Source of the DNA: Rathayibacter_A sp036510655
GTDB lineage: Bacteria; Actinomycetota; Actinomycetes; Actinomycetales; Microbacteriaceae
Reading direction: 5' to 3'
NCBI GenBank assembly: GCA_036510655.1
Contig: DATCDQ010000098.1
Coordinates: 1-64,000, forward strand
DNA length: 64,000 nt
Made by a program: the position numbers and the translations under genes. Within the stretch, counting starts at the first letter, position 1; every line of letters starts with the position of its first letter. The notes below the pieces were generated by a model that was not told the DNA's origin, did not search any database, and was given only the letters and a program-made list of their open reading frames with translations. This document shows, piece by piece, positions 17,444 through 27,399 of the stretch.

Positions 17444-17998
17444 ATGACTCTTCGGCCCGCACGCCTCTTGGCTGCACTTCCTCTGCTGCTGGCGGCCGGT
17501 GTGTTGAGCGGATGTGCCCCAATCGTTGCCATGACGGCCGCGCCCGATTCGAACAGCGTCGGCTGCGCGGACATTTCGGTGCGCCTGCCTGACGCCGTTG
17601 CCGGTCAGGCGAAGCGCGAGACGGACGCGCAAGCGACCGGTGCTTGGGGCAATCCCGCCGTCGTGCTGTTGCGCTGCGGCGTGCCGCCGATCGGTCCGAC
17701 GACCAAGCCGTGCCTGACGGCCAACGGCATCGACTGGGTGCTGGAGAACGACCCACTCTCCCCCGCGCTGCGCTACATCACGTTTGGACGCGTGCCCGCG
17801 ACCGAAGTCGTCATTCAGCACGGCAAAAACGGCGTCTCCGATGCGAGCGTGATGGCCGACCTGGCCAGCGCGATCGGCAGCGTCACGCAGACGCAGAAGT
17901 GCATCGCCGCCTCAGACGTGCCCGCTCCGACCGCTACACCGACTGCCACGCCGTCGGACATCGCGACTCTGTCGCCGACGCCCGACGCAACCCCGTGA
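17444..17998 (+). CDS. DUF3515 lipoprotein
   Basis: A 184-residue DUF3515 family protein. The start at 17444 gives a lipoprotein signal peptide, MTLRPARLLAALPLLLAAG, ending in a VLSGC lipobox with Cys near residue 24. The mature part has CGVPPIGPTTKPCL and ends in a Pro/Thr-rich tail (PTATPTATPSDIATLSPTP). The function is unknown; the gene is a conserved actinobacterial neighbour of ddl and thiL. TAGCCT at 17430-17435 lies eight bases before the ATG with no Shine-Dalgarno, so it may be leaderless. It is convergent with ddl. Confidence 0.85.
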   Translation: MTLRPARLLAALPLLLAAGVLSGCAPIVAMTAAPDSNSVGCADISVRLPDAVAGQAKRETDAQATGAWGNPAVVLLRCGVPPIGPTTKPCLTANGIDWVLENDPLSPALRYITFGRVPATEVVIQHGKNGVSDASVMADLASAIGSVTQTQKCIAASDVPAPTATPTATPSDIATLSPTPDATP

Positions 17999-18011
17999 GT
18001 TGCTGGCGCTG

Positions 18012-19103
18012 TCAGGCTCGGGCGAGCGCGACGTCGATCAGCTCGTCGATCAGCTGAGGATAGGTCAGCCCGCTGGCCTGCCAGCACTTCGGGAACATCG
18101 AGATCGGGGTGAACCCGGGCATGGTGTTGATCTCATTGATGACGAAGCCATCTGCGGTCAAGAAGAAGTCCACGCGGGCCAGGCCCTCACCACCGATCGC
18201 GTCGAACGCGCGGATGGCCAACGACTGCATCGTCGACAGTTCCTTGTCGCTGAGGGGTGCCGGGCAAACCAGTTCGATACCGGGCGCGTCGAGGTACTTG
18301 GCCGCAAAGTCGTAGAACTCTCGGCCGGACACGACGATCTCCCCAGCGACGGATGCGCGCGTCGGCTCTCCCGCGCGCCCGCCGAGCACCGCGATCTCGA
18401 CCTCGCGCCCGGCGAGGCCGGCTTCGATCAGCACCTTGTCGTCTTCGGCGAGTGCGAGTTCGATCGCCGCACCCAGCTGATCGGCCGACGACACCTTGCT
18501 CACACCCACGCTGGAGCCTGCGCGTGCTGGTTTGACGAACAAAGGCAGTCCGAGCGCCGTCGAGGACTGCTGTACGGCATCCGGATCGGTGCGCCACTGA
18601 AGCGCGGAAACGGTCTGCCACGGGGCGACGGGCAGCCCGGCGTGCTGCAGCACCGTCTTGGTGAAGTGCTTGTCCATCCCGAGCGCGCTGGCCAACACTC
18701 CACTGCCGACATAGGGAAGCCCGACCAGTTCGAGCATCCCCTGCAGCGTGCCGTCCTCGCCCCACGGGCCGTGCAGGATCGGGAACACGATGTCTGCTTC
18801 ACCGAGCACGCGTTCTGACCCATCGGCCTCGCGAACGGTCAGCGTGCGAGACGCCGCGCTGTCCGGCCAGCGCACGCGCGTGCCGTTGTCGACAACGGTG
18901 GGCATGGCGTCCGCGTTCAGCGCGAAAGCCGCCGCATCGTCGCGTTCGAGCACGTACGCGCCGTCGCGGGTGATCCCGACCGGAATGATGTCATACCGTT
19001 CGCGGTCAATGGCCGCCAGCACTCCGCCCGCCGTGGCGCAACTGATCGAATGCTCGCTGGAGCGACCCCCGAAGAGAAGTACGAGCGCGATCTTGTCCGC
19101 CAT
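18012..19103 (-). CDS. ddl: D-alanine--D-alanine ligase
   Basis: Ddl makes the D-Ala-D-Ala dipeptide for peptidoglycan. The 363-residue ATP-grasp enzyme begins with VLLFGGRSSEHSISCATA, has FPILHGPWGEDGTLQGML, LPLFVKPARAGSSVGVSKV and ends ARVDFFLTADGFVINEINTM plus the PGFTPISMFPK segment. Its first 98 bp overlap the 3' end of the upstream gpsA frame, an unusually long same-strand overlap. It follows murA-plsC-gpsA in one run. Confidence 0.96.
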   Translation of the reverse strand: MADKIALVLLFGGRSSEHSISCATAGGVLAAIDRERYDIIPVGITRDGAYVLERDDAAAFALNADAMPTVVDNGTRVRWPDSAASRTLTVREADGSERVLGEADIVFPILHGPWGEDGTLQGMLELVGLPYVGSGVLASALGMDKHFTKTVLQHAGLPVAPWQTVSALQWRTDPDAVQQSSTALGLPLFVKPARAGSSVGVSKVSSADQLGAAIELALAEDDKVLIEAGLAGREVEIAVLGGRAGEPTRASVAGEIVVSGREFYDFAAKYLDAPGIELVCPAPLSDKELSTMQSLAIRAFDAIGGEGLARVDFFLTADGFVINEINTMPGFTPISMFPKCWQASGLTYPQLIDELIDVALARA

Positions 19104-20130
19104 CCGTGGTCCTTTCGCCCTGGGGTTCGTCCGAATCCGTGGTCAGATGCGGCGCAATATCTTTCGGATCGAGCGTACCGGCAAGCACCCTGCTGACCTG
19201 CTCGACGATCGGCATCGCCACGCCACGCGCACGGGCGAGTTCGAGAATCGGCGTGACGGATGCGAGTCCCTCCGCCGTCTGGTTCATCTGCTTGACGACC
19301 TCGGCGAAAGCGTAGCCCTGGCCGAGCAGCCGGCCGGCCGTGTTGTTGCGCGACAGCGGAGACTGACAGGTGGCGATCAGGTCACCGAGGCCGGCGAGCC
19401 CGGCGAGCGTATCAGAGTGCGCACCGTGCGCCACCGCGAAGTCGGTCATCTCGACGAGACCGCGTGTGATGATCGAAGCCTTCGTGTTCTCTCCGTAGCC
19501 GACCCCGTCGACGATGCCGATCGCAACGGCGATCAGATTCTTGAGCACACCGCCGAACTCGGTGCCGATGACGTCGGTGTTCACGAACGAGCGGAAATAT
19601 CGATTGGTCGCGAGCAGCGCGACCGCCTGCGCAGTGTCCAGGCTCGCCGAGGAGACCACGGCCGCCGTCGGTTGTTCGCGTGCGATCTCCAGGGCCAGGT
19701 TCGGGCCCGAGATCACAGCGATGCGCGCAGGGTCGATCGGTAGCTCCTGCGCGATCACCTCGCTCATCCTCAGGCCGCTGCCCTTCTCGACACCCTTCAT
19801 CAGGCTGACGATCGGCGCGCCGGGAGGCAGCAGCGGTTCTATCGCCGACAGGTTCTCGCGCAACGACTGGCTCGGGATCGACACGAACACCTGTTCAGCA
19901 CCGCCCAGCGCTTCAGCCAGCAGCGTGGTTGCTCGCACCGTCGGCGGCAGATTGATGCCAGGCAGGTACTGGCTGTTGCGGCGTGCCTCTGTGATCTCGT
20001 GTGCGACTTCAGGGCGGCGAGCCCAAATGACGACCTCTGACCCGCCGTCGGCGAGAACCTTCGCGAAGGTCGTTCCCCAACTGCCGGCCCCGAGCACGGC
20101 GACGCGGTGCGCTGGGCGTGACTTAGCCCT
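19006..20130 (-). CDS. gpsA: Glycerol-3-phosphate dehydrogenase [NAD(P)+] with C-terminal extension
   Basis: GpsA reduces dihydroxyacetone phosphate to sn-glycerol 3-phosphate for phospholipids. Motifs are VAVLGAGSWGTTFAKVLADG, VSLMKGVEKGSG, ISGPNLALEI and the catalytic-lysine region GGVLKNLIAVAIG. The TTG start at 20130 overlaps the plsC stop (TTGAGGGCTAA), since the longer frame would read through plsC. The product is 374 residues, about 40 longer than usual. The extra tail (SDEPQGERTTDGGQDRAR onward) lies in the ddl overlap, so it may be a tolerated extension or the trace of a frameshift. Confidence 0.92.
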   Translation of the reverse strand, partial: RAKSRPAHRVAVLGAGSWGTTFAKVLADGGSEVVIWARRPEVAHEITEARRNSQYLPGINLPPTVRATTLLAEALGGAEQVFVSIPSQSLRENLSAIEPLLPPGAPIVSLMKGVEKGSGLRMSEVIAQELPIDPARIAVISGPNLALEIAREQPTAAVVSSASLDTAQAVALLATNRYFRSFVNTDVIGTEFGGVLKNLIAVAIGIVDGVGYGENTKASIITRGLVEMTDFAVAHGAHSDTLAGLAGLGDLIATCQSPLSRNNTAGRLLGQGYAFAEVVKQMNQTAEGLASVTPILELARARGVAMPIVEQVSRVLAGTLDPKDIAPHLTTDSDEPQGERTTDGGQDRARTSLRGSLQRAFDQLRHGGRSAGGH

Positions 20131-20887
20131 CAAAGCGGCCCGTCTCCTTTTGGTCGTGCTCCGTCGGGTTCCAGCGCTCGGCCGGCGCTTTCTCACCGCG
20201 CACGCCTTCGAGCAACCCCGTGACATCCTGCATGATCGCATTGGTCGCAGCCGCGAACGTACCGGCATTCAACGGCTTGCCCCGGAACTCAGACAGGTCG
20301 ACCGGATCCCCGAAGACGATCGTGACGGTCTTGCGCGGAAAGAAGCTGATCTTCTTCGAGTAACGCGCCATGACCTGCTGGGAGCCCCAGTGGGCGACGG
20401 GGATCACCGGGATATCGTGTTCCAACGCCATACGGGCTGCACCCGTCTTGCCGCGCATCGGCCACAACTCGGGGTCGCGGGTGAGGGAGCCCTCGGGATA
20501 GATGACCACGCACTGCCCATGCTCCACGAGCCTCTCGGCGGCCTGCAATGGCGCCCCCGTGCGGCTGCGGCTGGCCCGCTCGACGGGGATCTGACCAGAC
20601 TTCGCCAGAAGCCAGCCCACGACGGGAACGCTGAACAGACTGGCTTTGGTAAGAAACCGCGGTGCACGCCCGAGTTTCCACACGGCCGCTGCCACGATCA
20701 CCGGGTCGATCTCCGTGTAATGGTTGGGCGCGATCACGAACGCGCCGTGCATCGGCAATTTCTCGCGGTCGATGATGCGGTAACGGACCACGAACCACAG
20801 CGGCGGCAGCACGAGAGCTGCCAGGATCCAGAACGCTGACGGGCGCCATTTTTCGGAGCGCGCACGCCGTACGGAGGTAGTAGGCAC
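20123..20887 (-). CDS. plsC: 1-acyl-sn-glycerol-3-phosphate acyltransferase
   Basis: A 254-residue PlsC-type acyltransferase that makes phosphatidic acid at the membrane. The HX4D motif is in NHYTEIDPV near residue 55, the substrate-binding EGS is in YPEGSLTRDPE, and a hydrophobic N-terminal helix (FWILAALVLPPLWFVV) anchors it. It lies 7 bp downstream of murA and overlaps gpsA. In many actinobacteria cofC sits near this point; here plsC and gpsA abut directly. Confidence 0.92.
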   Translation of the reverse strand: MPTTSVRRARSEKWRPSAFWILAALVLPPLWFVVRYRIIDREKLPMHGAFVIAPNHYTEIDPVIVAAAVWKLGRAPRFLTKASLFSVPVVGWLLAKSGQIPVERASRSRTGAPLQAAERLVEHGQCVVIYPEGSLTRDPELWPMRGKTGAARMALEHDIPVIPVAHWGSQQVMARYSKKISFFPRKTVTIVFGDPVDLSEFRGKPLNAGTFAAATNAIMQDVTGLLEGVRGEKAPAERWNPTEHDQKETGRFEG

Positions 20888-20894
20888 CCGCCTA

Positions 20895-22265
20895 TTATCC
20901 TTCGAGAACGAAGTCGGCTCCCAATAGTTCGAGCTTCTCGATGAAGTTCTCGTACCCTCGCGAGATCATTCCAACGTTGCTGACCGTGGAGGTTCCCTCC
21001 GCCGTCAGAGCCGCGATCAGGTGGCTGAAGCCGCCGCGTAGGTCGGGGATCTCGATGTCGGCGCCGTGCAACGTCGTCGGACCGGCGATCACGGCGGAAT
21101 GATTGAAGTTGCGCTGGCCGAACCGGCACGGGTGCCCGCCGAGGCACTCTTTGTGGATCTGGATGGTCGCCCCCATCTCCACAAGCGCGTCGACGAAGCC
21201 GAACCGCTGCTCGTACACCGTCTCGTGCACGATGGAGATGCCCTGCGCCTTTGTCAGCGCGATCACGAGCGGCTGCTGCCAGTCCGTCATGAAGCCCGGG
21301 TGAACGTCCGTCTCGATGACGACCGGCTTCAGTTCGCCGCCGGGGTGATAGAAGCGGATGCCGTCGTCGCTGATGTCAAAGGCGCCGCCGACCTTGCGGA
21401 AAACGTTGAGGAAAGTGAGCATCTCGGCCTGGCGTGCCCCGCCGACGAAGATGTCGCCGCCGGTGGCGAGCGCTGCGGCGGCCCAACTGGCTGCCTCATT
21501 GCGGTCGAACAATGCGGTGTGACTGAAGCCGGTCAGCCGATCGACCCCTTCGATGCGGATAACACGGTCGGTGTCGACCGTGATGATCGCGCCCATTTTC
21601 TGCAGGATGTTGATCAGGTCCATGATCTCGGGCTCGATCGCCGCGCCCTTGAGCTCTGTGATGCCCTCTGCGCGCACGGCCGTCAGCAGCACCTGCTCCG
21701 TGGCTCCGACGCTCGGGTACTCCAAGTGCACCTTCGCGCCCCGCAGACCGTTCGGCGCGGTCATCCGGATGCCGCTGGGCAGCTTCTCGACGATCGCACC
21801 GAAATTGCGCAATACCTGCAGGTGATAGTCGATCGGGCGGTCGCCGATGCGGCATCCGCCGAGATCGGGGATGAACGCCTCGCCGAGTCGGTGCAGCAGC
21901 GGGCCGCAGAACAAGATCGGGATGCGGCTGGAACCGGCGTGCGCATCGATGTCGGCCATGTGCGCGGTCTCAATGCCGCTCGGGTCGAGCACCAGCGTGC
22001 TCCCACCTGCAAGCGTGGTCACCTTGACGCCGTGGATCTCCAACAGCCCGCGCACGACGAGCACATCACTGATGTCGGGCACGTCCCGCAATTCACTCGG
22101 CGTGTCGCCGAGCAAAGCGGCGACCATCGCCTTGGTGACGAGGTTCTTCGCCCCCTTCAACCTGATGCTCCCCCTGAGCGGGCGACCACCGTGAATAGTG
22201 ATCTTTTCGGCGGTCAGCCCTACATGGGCACCTGCGGCTTGAGCATCCTGAAGGAGTGAGTTCAC
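20895..22265 (-). CDS. murA: UDP-N-acetylglucosamine 1-carboxyvinyltransferase
   Basis: MurA transfers enolpyruvate to UDP-GlcNAc, the first committed step of peptidoglycan synthesis. The 456-residue protein has RLKGAKNLVTKAMVAALL near the start and the active-site cysteine in DLGGCRIGDRPIDYHL, so the fosfomycin-sensitive Cys form is expected. GFMTDWQQPLVIALT also matches the family. The GTG start overlaps the leuD stop (GTGA), coupling cell-wall and leucine genes. Confidence 0.95.
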   Translation of the reverse strand: MNSLLQDAQAAGAHVGLTAEKITIHGGRPLRGSIRLKGAKNLVTKAMVAALLGDTPSELRDVPDISDVLVVRGLLEIHGVKVTTLAGGSTLVLDPSGIETAHMADIDAHAGSSRIPILFCGPLLHRLGEAFIPDLGGCRIGDRPIDYHLQVLRNFGAIVEKLPSGIRMTAPNGLRGAKVHLEYPSVGATEQVLLTAVRAEGITELKGAAIEPEIMDLINILQKMGAIITVDTDRVIRIEGVDRLTGFSHTALFDRNEAASWAAAALATGGDIFVGGARQAEMLTFLNVFRKVGGAFDISDDGIRFYHPGGELKPVVIETDVHPGFMTDWQQPLVIALTKAQGISIVHETVYEQRFGFVDALVEMGATIQIHKECLGGHPCRFGQRNFNHSAVIAGPTTLHGADIEIPDLRGGFSHLIAALTAEGTSTVSNVGMISRGYENFIEKLELLGADFVLEG

Positions 22266-22863
22266 GTAGTTTTCACCGGTATTGTTTTAGGCCGCCAACT
22301 TTCGCGGCGGGCTTCGAATTCTGTGATCTGCGCTTCGTTACGCAATGTCAGGCCTATGTCGTCCAGGCCCTCGAGCAACCGCCACCTAGTGTAATCGTCA
22401 ATCTCGAAAGAAACGGTCAGGTCAGCGATCGTTGCTGTACGGCCAACCAGATCGACCGTTGCTTCTATTCCCGGGCTCGCCTCGATCGCTGACCAGAGCT
22501 TCTCTACGTCTTCCTCGCTGATCAGGCCTGTCAGCAGGCCCTGCTTGCCGGAATTGCCACGGAAGATGTCGCCGAATCGCGGGCTCAGGACAGCCGCGAA
22601 GCCATAGTCGCGCAATGCCCAGACGGCGTGTTCACGAGACGATCCTGTACCGAAGTCGGCGCCGGCAACCAAAATCCTGCCTGCTCTGTACGGCTCCTGA
22701 TTGAGAACGAACTCCGGGTCCCTGCGCCACTCGTGGAAGAGGCCGTCTTCGAATCCGGTCTTCGTGATCCTCTTAAGGAAGACAGCCGGGATGATCTGGT
22801 CGGTGTCAACGTTCGAGCGACGGAACGGAACGGCCACACCGGTTACGGTCGAAATCTTCTCCA

Positions 22864-22864
<1 letters not shown>
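22262..22864 (-). CDS. leuD: 3-isopropylmalate dehydratase small subunit
   Basis: LeuD pairs with LeuC to isomerise 2-isopropylmalate to 3-isopropylmalate in leucine synthesis. The 200-residue protein has VPFRRSNVDTDQIIPAVFLK, GADFGTGSSREHAVWAL and GLL-type text in NSGKQGLLTGLISEE. Its ATG overlaps the leuC stop by one base (TAATG), and its stop overlaps the murA start. Confidence 0.96.
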
Positions 22865-24324
<1,460 letters not shown>

Positions 24325-24330
24325 GTGCTC

Positions 24331-24377
24331 AGGTTAGCATCGGATCCTGACTTTGGTAGACCAAGTTGGTATACCAA
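24331..24377 (-). promoter_or_regulatory. leuCD promoter with two tandem GntR-like operator palindromes
   Basis: TTGGTAGACCAA (24353-24364) and TTGGTATACCAA (24366-24377) are adjacent 12-bp palindromes, the second perfect. Both fit the TGGTnnnACCA pattern common for FadR-type GntR regulators. The proximal site covers the expected -35 of the leuC promoter, whose -10 is TAACCT at 24331-24336. Repression by a leucine-pathway regulator is an inference; no regulator gene is adjacent. Confidence 0.65.
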
Positions 24378-24380
24378 GAA

Positions 24381-24944
24381 TCATGCGTGCACGACGCGCA
24401 ACTCGAAGCGACCAAGCCACACGACGGCATCGTCCGTGATCACCGCCGCAGTTCCCGGTTCGAGCTCGCCATCCCCGCCGGATCCGCCGCCGACCGCCAC
24501 GCCGTTGGTCGAGTGCAGATCGATGATCCGCAGCCCGCGTGGTGCGAGTTCTATCAGCGCATGCGTCTTCGACACCGAGCGGGTCGGGTCATCGATCGGC
24601 ACCAGAGTCGCGTTGCTCCACTCCGCGAAACGCACCGGATTCCGCCCGAGCAGCAGAGCACCGTTCACTGGAATCCGCACGGGCCCCGGCAGTTCGAGGA
24701 ACCACTCCGACTGGTGCTCCGGCGCGGCGGGTGCAGCCGGAGTAGCGGGTGCAGCCGTGACCGGTTTCGGCGCCGGAGCGCCCGGCGCAGGCAGGCTCGT
24801 CGGGGGCAAGAATACCGGCAACTCGCGCTTGCGCGCGGGTGCTCTCTGAGTGTGGGTCTGCGTATCTTGCCGCGGCGGGATCAGGTTCGGCGGCGGCGTG
24901 ATGAAACCCGGTTTGTCCGCACCATCCTCTTGCACGTCCCCCAC
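24381..24944 (-). CDS. Small FHA-domain protein
   Basis: A 187-residue protein. A Pro/Ala-rich N-terminal region (APGAPAPKPVTAAPATPAAP) is followed by an FHA phosphothreonine-binding domain with LLLGRNP, RSVSKTHALIEL and DLHSTNGVAVGGG, the classic GR/SxxH/N pattern. The GTG at 24944, 13 bp after the transglutaminase-homologue stop, was chosen; a GTG at 24935 is equally possible. It is the last gene of the kinase/phosphatase cluster and probably reads phosphorylation set by that kinase. Confidence 0.85.
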   Translation of the reverse strand: MGDVQEDGADKPGFITPPPNLIPPRQDTQTHTQRAPARKRELPVFLPPTSLPAPGAPAPKPVTAAPATPAAPAAPEHQSEWFLELPGPVRIPVNGALLLGRNPVRFAEWSNATLVPIDDPTRSVSKTHALIELAPRGLRIIDLHSTNGVAVGGGSGGDGELEPGTAAVITDDAVVWLGRFELRVVHA

Positions 24945-24957
24945 TATAGTTCCGGCC

Positions 24958-27399
24958 CTACGGTTCGGTCGTGGCCAGAGCCGCATCGCGGCGGGCGTTG
25001 CGTCGAGTAGATTTCGCTGCGCTGTTCTGCCGCCGGTGATAGCGGAACGACGCGATTCTGCGACGCAACCAGCCCGCCCTGGATGTCGCGAGCGCCACAA
25101 TCTCGGCCGTCTCCGACCACAGTGCCTCAACTCGCGAGTGCTCCACGTCGGCCGCGGCGAACACCGCCTCGTCGACCCGACCGGCCAATGGCCGCAAGCC
25201 CTGCTCCGGCAGTGCAAGCCCTTGACCCTCTGACTGTTTCTCTAGCGCGTCAGCAGTCTGCAGCCGGGTGGCCGGCACAGGAAGGCTGAAGCCGAGCTCC
25301 GCATACGCATCCGTCAGCTCGTCCCACGACCCGGCGGCCTGGCGGTCGCCCGGGCCGGCCCTTCGTCGACGCCGGCGCCGACGCCGTTTGAAGGAAGCGA
25401 TGATCAGCAGCGGCACAAAGTACAGCAGCAATGGAAGGCCGATCACACCGGCGAGCGCGTATGCCCAAGCGGGAATCTCGAATGCCGGCTTCTTGGCCGG
25501 AGGGTTCGAGTCTTTGGTCTTCACCGGGGTCAGCAGTTCGTCGGTCTTCGGATTGGTCCGGGGAGGTTGACGCACCTGCGGCTGCGGTTGCAGCTTCGGC
25601 TTGGTGGTCTGATCCTTCGGCGCGTCGGTCTTGTCCGGCGTCGGGAAGAACGGCACCCAGCCCACCTTGTCGAATGCAACCTCCACCCAGGCCGTCACGT
25701 CGTCTCCGGTCACGCTCGCCCGCGATGTTCCCTTTGCCTGCGTCGGCTTGAACCCCATCACGACGCGAGCCGGATAGCCGAGGTGGCGTGCCATGAGCGC
25801 GAATGCGGACGCATACTGCTCCTGATCGCCGACCATCGGCTGCTTCGTGAACAGGTCGGTCATTCGGTCTGCTCCCTCACCGGCACGCGACGGAACCGGA
25901 TCAGACGCTCGCCCATGGCTGAGGTAGCCGATGGTCTTGAGCGAACGCTCGATGTTGCGCAGTTTCTGGATGGCGCTGGTCGCCGACCCGGCGTACTCCT
26001 CGGCTTTCGCTGACACGACATCTGGCACGTTCGTGACCGGCGGCATGGTGATGCGCGCCGGCGGTACGTTGGCAAGCGCCTTGTCACTGAGTGCCTTCTG
26101 CGCGGTCACCCCGATCGTGTACTTCATGCCGGGACCGACTCCGCTGGTGACCGCCGTCGTGCCCGTCGTGGTGTTCACCCGCACGGTGGTGGTGGGGTCC
26201 GTGCCTGTATAGCTGTCGAAGTCCAGGGTGGTCACATAGCCGAGAGCGGGCAGCCAGACATCATCGTATTTCTGTATCGTGATCGTCGCCGTCGACTGCG
26301 CTCCCGGCGTGAACAGCGGCGGCCGCGGAATATCTCGTCCGAGCAGTTGGAACGTGCCAGAGCCGTCCGTCCGGGTGTCCGGCCCGGCGACACTCCACAC
26401 GATGCCGTTGTAGCTGTCCATGGTTGCCAGTCGAATCAGCTCTCCGCTTTTGACGCCGTCGACCGTGAACAAGTCCGTCTTCTGCAGGTCTTTCGTGTAT
26501 TCGCGGAACCCGGCGAGGGGGCTCGGATAATTCAGCGGGTCGAACGGTGGCGTCACCTCTTGCCGAAGCACGTAACGCGATGCTGCCGGCGGCGAGACCA
26601 GGGTTCCCAGCAGTGTTCCGACGACGACAGCGCCGAGTACCACGACTGCCGTTCCGACGATCTTGCGCCGTTTCAGACCGCCGTCCTTCGACACGGCGAG
26701 ACCACCGGTACGCGCACGTCGCCACCCCAGCCAGACGATGGCGCCCGCTGCGAACACAACCCCGCGAACGCCCGCATAGTACGCCTCCCCCGTGCCGAGC
26801 AGAATCGCGGCGAGGAACAACGCGGCAGGGCCGATCAGCAGCACGCTCGAGCGCAACGCGGTGCGCGGCTTTCGTGGGAGCCAGCGCAGAGCCAGCAACA
26901 CGGTGACCAGCGCGACCAGCCATGAAGCGAAGAACGGGATCACTGCGATGTAGGGTGGCGCTTGCACGGGCGCCTGCAGGGTGACGGCATCCGACCAGCC
27001 GAAGACGGCGCCGAATACCAGGCCGGACAGCGAATCGACTGACGGCAGAACGCCGTAGAGCGCTTGCGCCGGCATGGTCAGCGGCGTTCCGAACAGAAAA
27101 TACGATGCCAAGCCGACAGCGACGGTCGTCAACACCGATAGCCGCAGCAGCGTGCACAACAACGCAACCGCCGCACCGATGACAAGTCCGCCGATGCCGG
27201 CGATCAGAAAGCCGTAGTGCCCGAATGCTGGCTCGAAGCCGATCACGGCCAGCACGCTGAGCACCACCACGACCACGATGTCGACAACGCTGCTGGCGGT
27301 GATCGCCACACGCGACGGCGATGATGACACAATGCGCGGCGCGCCCGTGCCCACCGTGCCCGTGCCCACCGAACCTGTCCCTGTCGAACCCGCGCTCAT
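24958..27399 (-). CDS. Membrane transglutaminase-fold pseudoenzyme (catalytic triad lost)
   Basis: An 813-residue paralogue of the protein at 8216-10486, with N-terminal transmembrane helices, an extracytoplasmic transglutaminase-like core, a transmembrane helix near residue 665, an Arg-rich run (RRRRRRRRR) and a cytoplasmic tail. The core fold is recognisable (YASAFALMARHLGYPARVV, TAWVEVAFDKVGWVPF), but the catalytic Cys is Gln (GDQEQYASA), the His is Thr (DDVTAWVEV) and the Asp is Phe (PFFPTPD). It should therefore be inactive as a transglutaminase/protease and may bind rather than cut. The ATG overlaps the DUF58 stop (ATGA). The N-terminus has a Gly-Thr-Val repeat. Confidence 0.88.
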   Translation of the reverse strand: MSAGSTGTGSVGTGTVGTGAPRIVSSSPSRVAITASSVVDIVVVVVLSVLAVIGFEPAFGHYGFLIAGIGGLVIGAAVALLCTLLRLSVLTTVAVGLASYFLFGTPLTMPAQALYGVLPSVDSLSGLVFGAVFGWSDAVTLQAPVQAPPYIAVIPFFASWLVALVTVLLALRWLPRKPRTALRSSVLLIGPAALFLAAILLGTGEAYYAGVRGVVFAAGAIVWLGWRRARTGGLAVSKDGGLKRRKIVGTAVVVLGAVVVGTLLGTLVSPPAASRYVLRQEVTPPFDPLNYPSPLAGFREYTKDLQKTDLFTVDGVKSGELIRLATMDSYNGIVWSVAGPDTRTDGSGTFQLLGRDIPRPPLFTPGAQSTATITIQKYDDVWLPALGYVTTLDFDSYTGTDPTTTVRVNTTTGTTAVTSGVGPGMKYTIGVTAQKALSDKALANVPPARITMPPVTNVPDVVSAKAEEYAGSATSAIQKLRNIERSLKTIGYLSHGRASDPVPSRAGEGADRMTDLFTKQPMVGDQEQYASAFALMARHLGYPARVVMGFKPTQAKGTSRASVTGDDVTAWVEVAFDKVGWVPFFPTPDKTDAPKDQTTKPKLQPQPQVRQPPRTNPKTDELLTPVKTKDSNPPAKKPAFEIPAWAYALAGVIGLPLLLYFVPLLIIASFKRRRRRRRRRAGPGDRQAAGSWDELTDAYAELGFSLPVPATRLQTADALEKQSEGQGLALPEQGLRPLAGRVDEAVFAAADVEHSRVEALWSETAEIVALATSRAGWLRRRIASFRYHRRQNSAAKSTRRNARRDAALATTEP

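Noticed and set aside
24325..24380. A leucine leader peptide or T-box upstream of leuC
   Set aside because: The gap is only 56 bp, contains no Leu-codon run or terminator, and the -10 lies six bases before the ATG.
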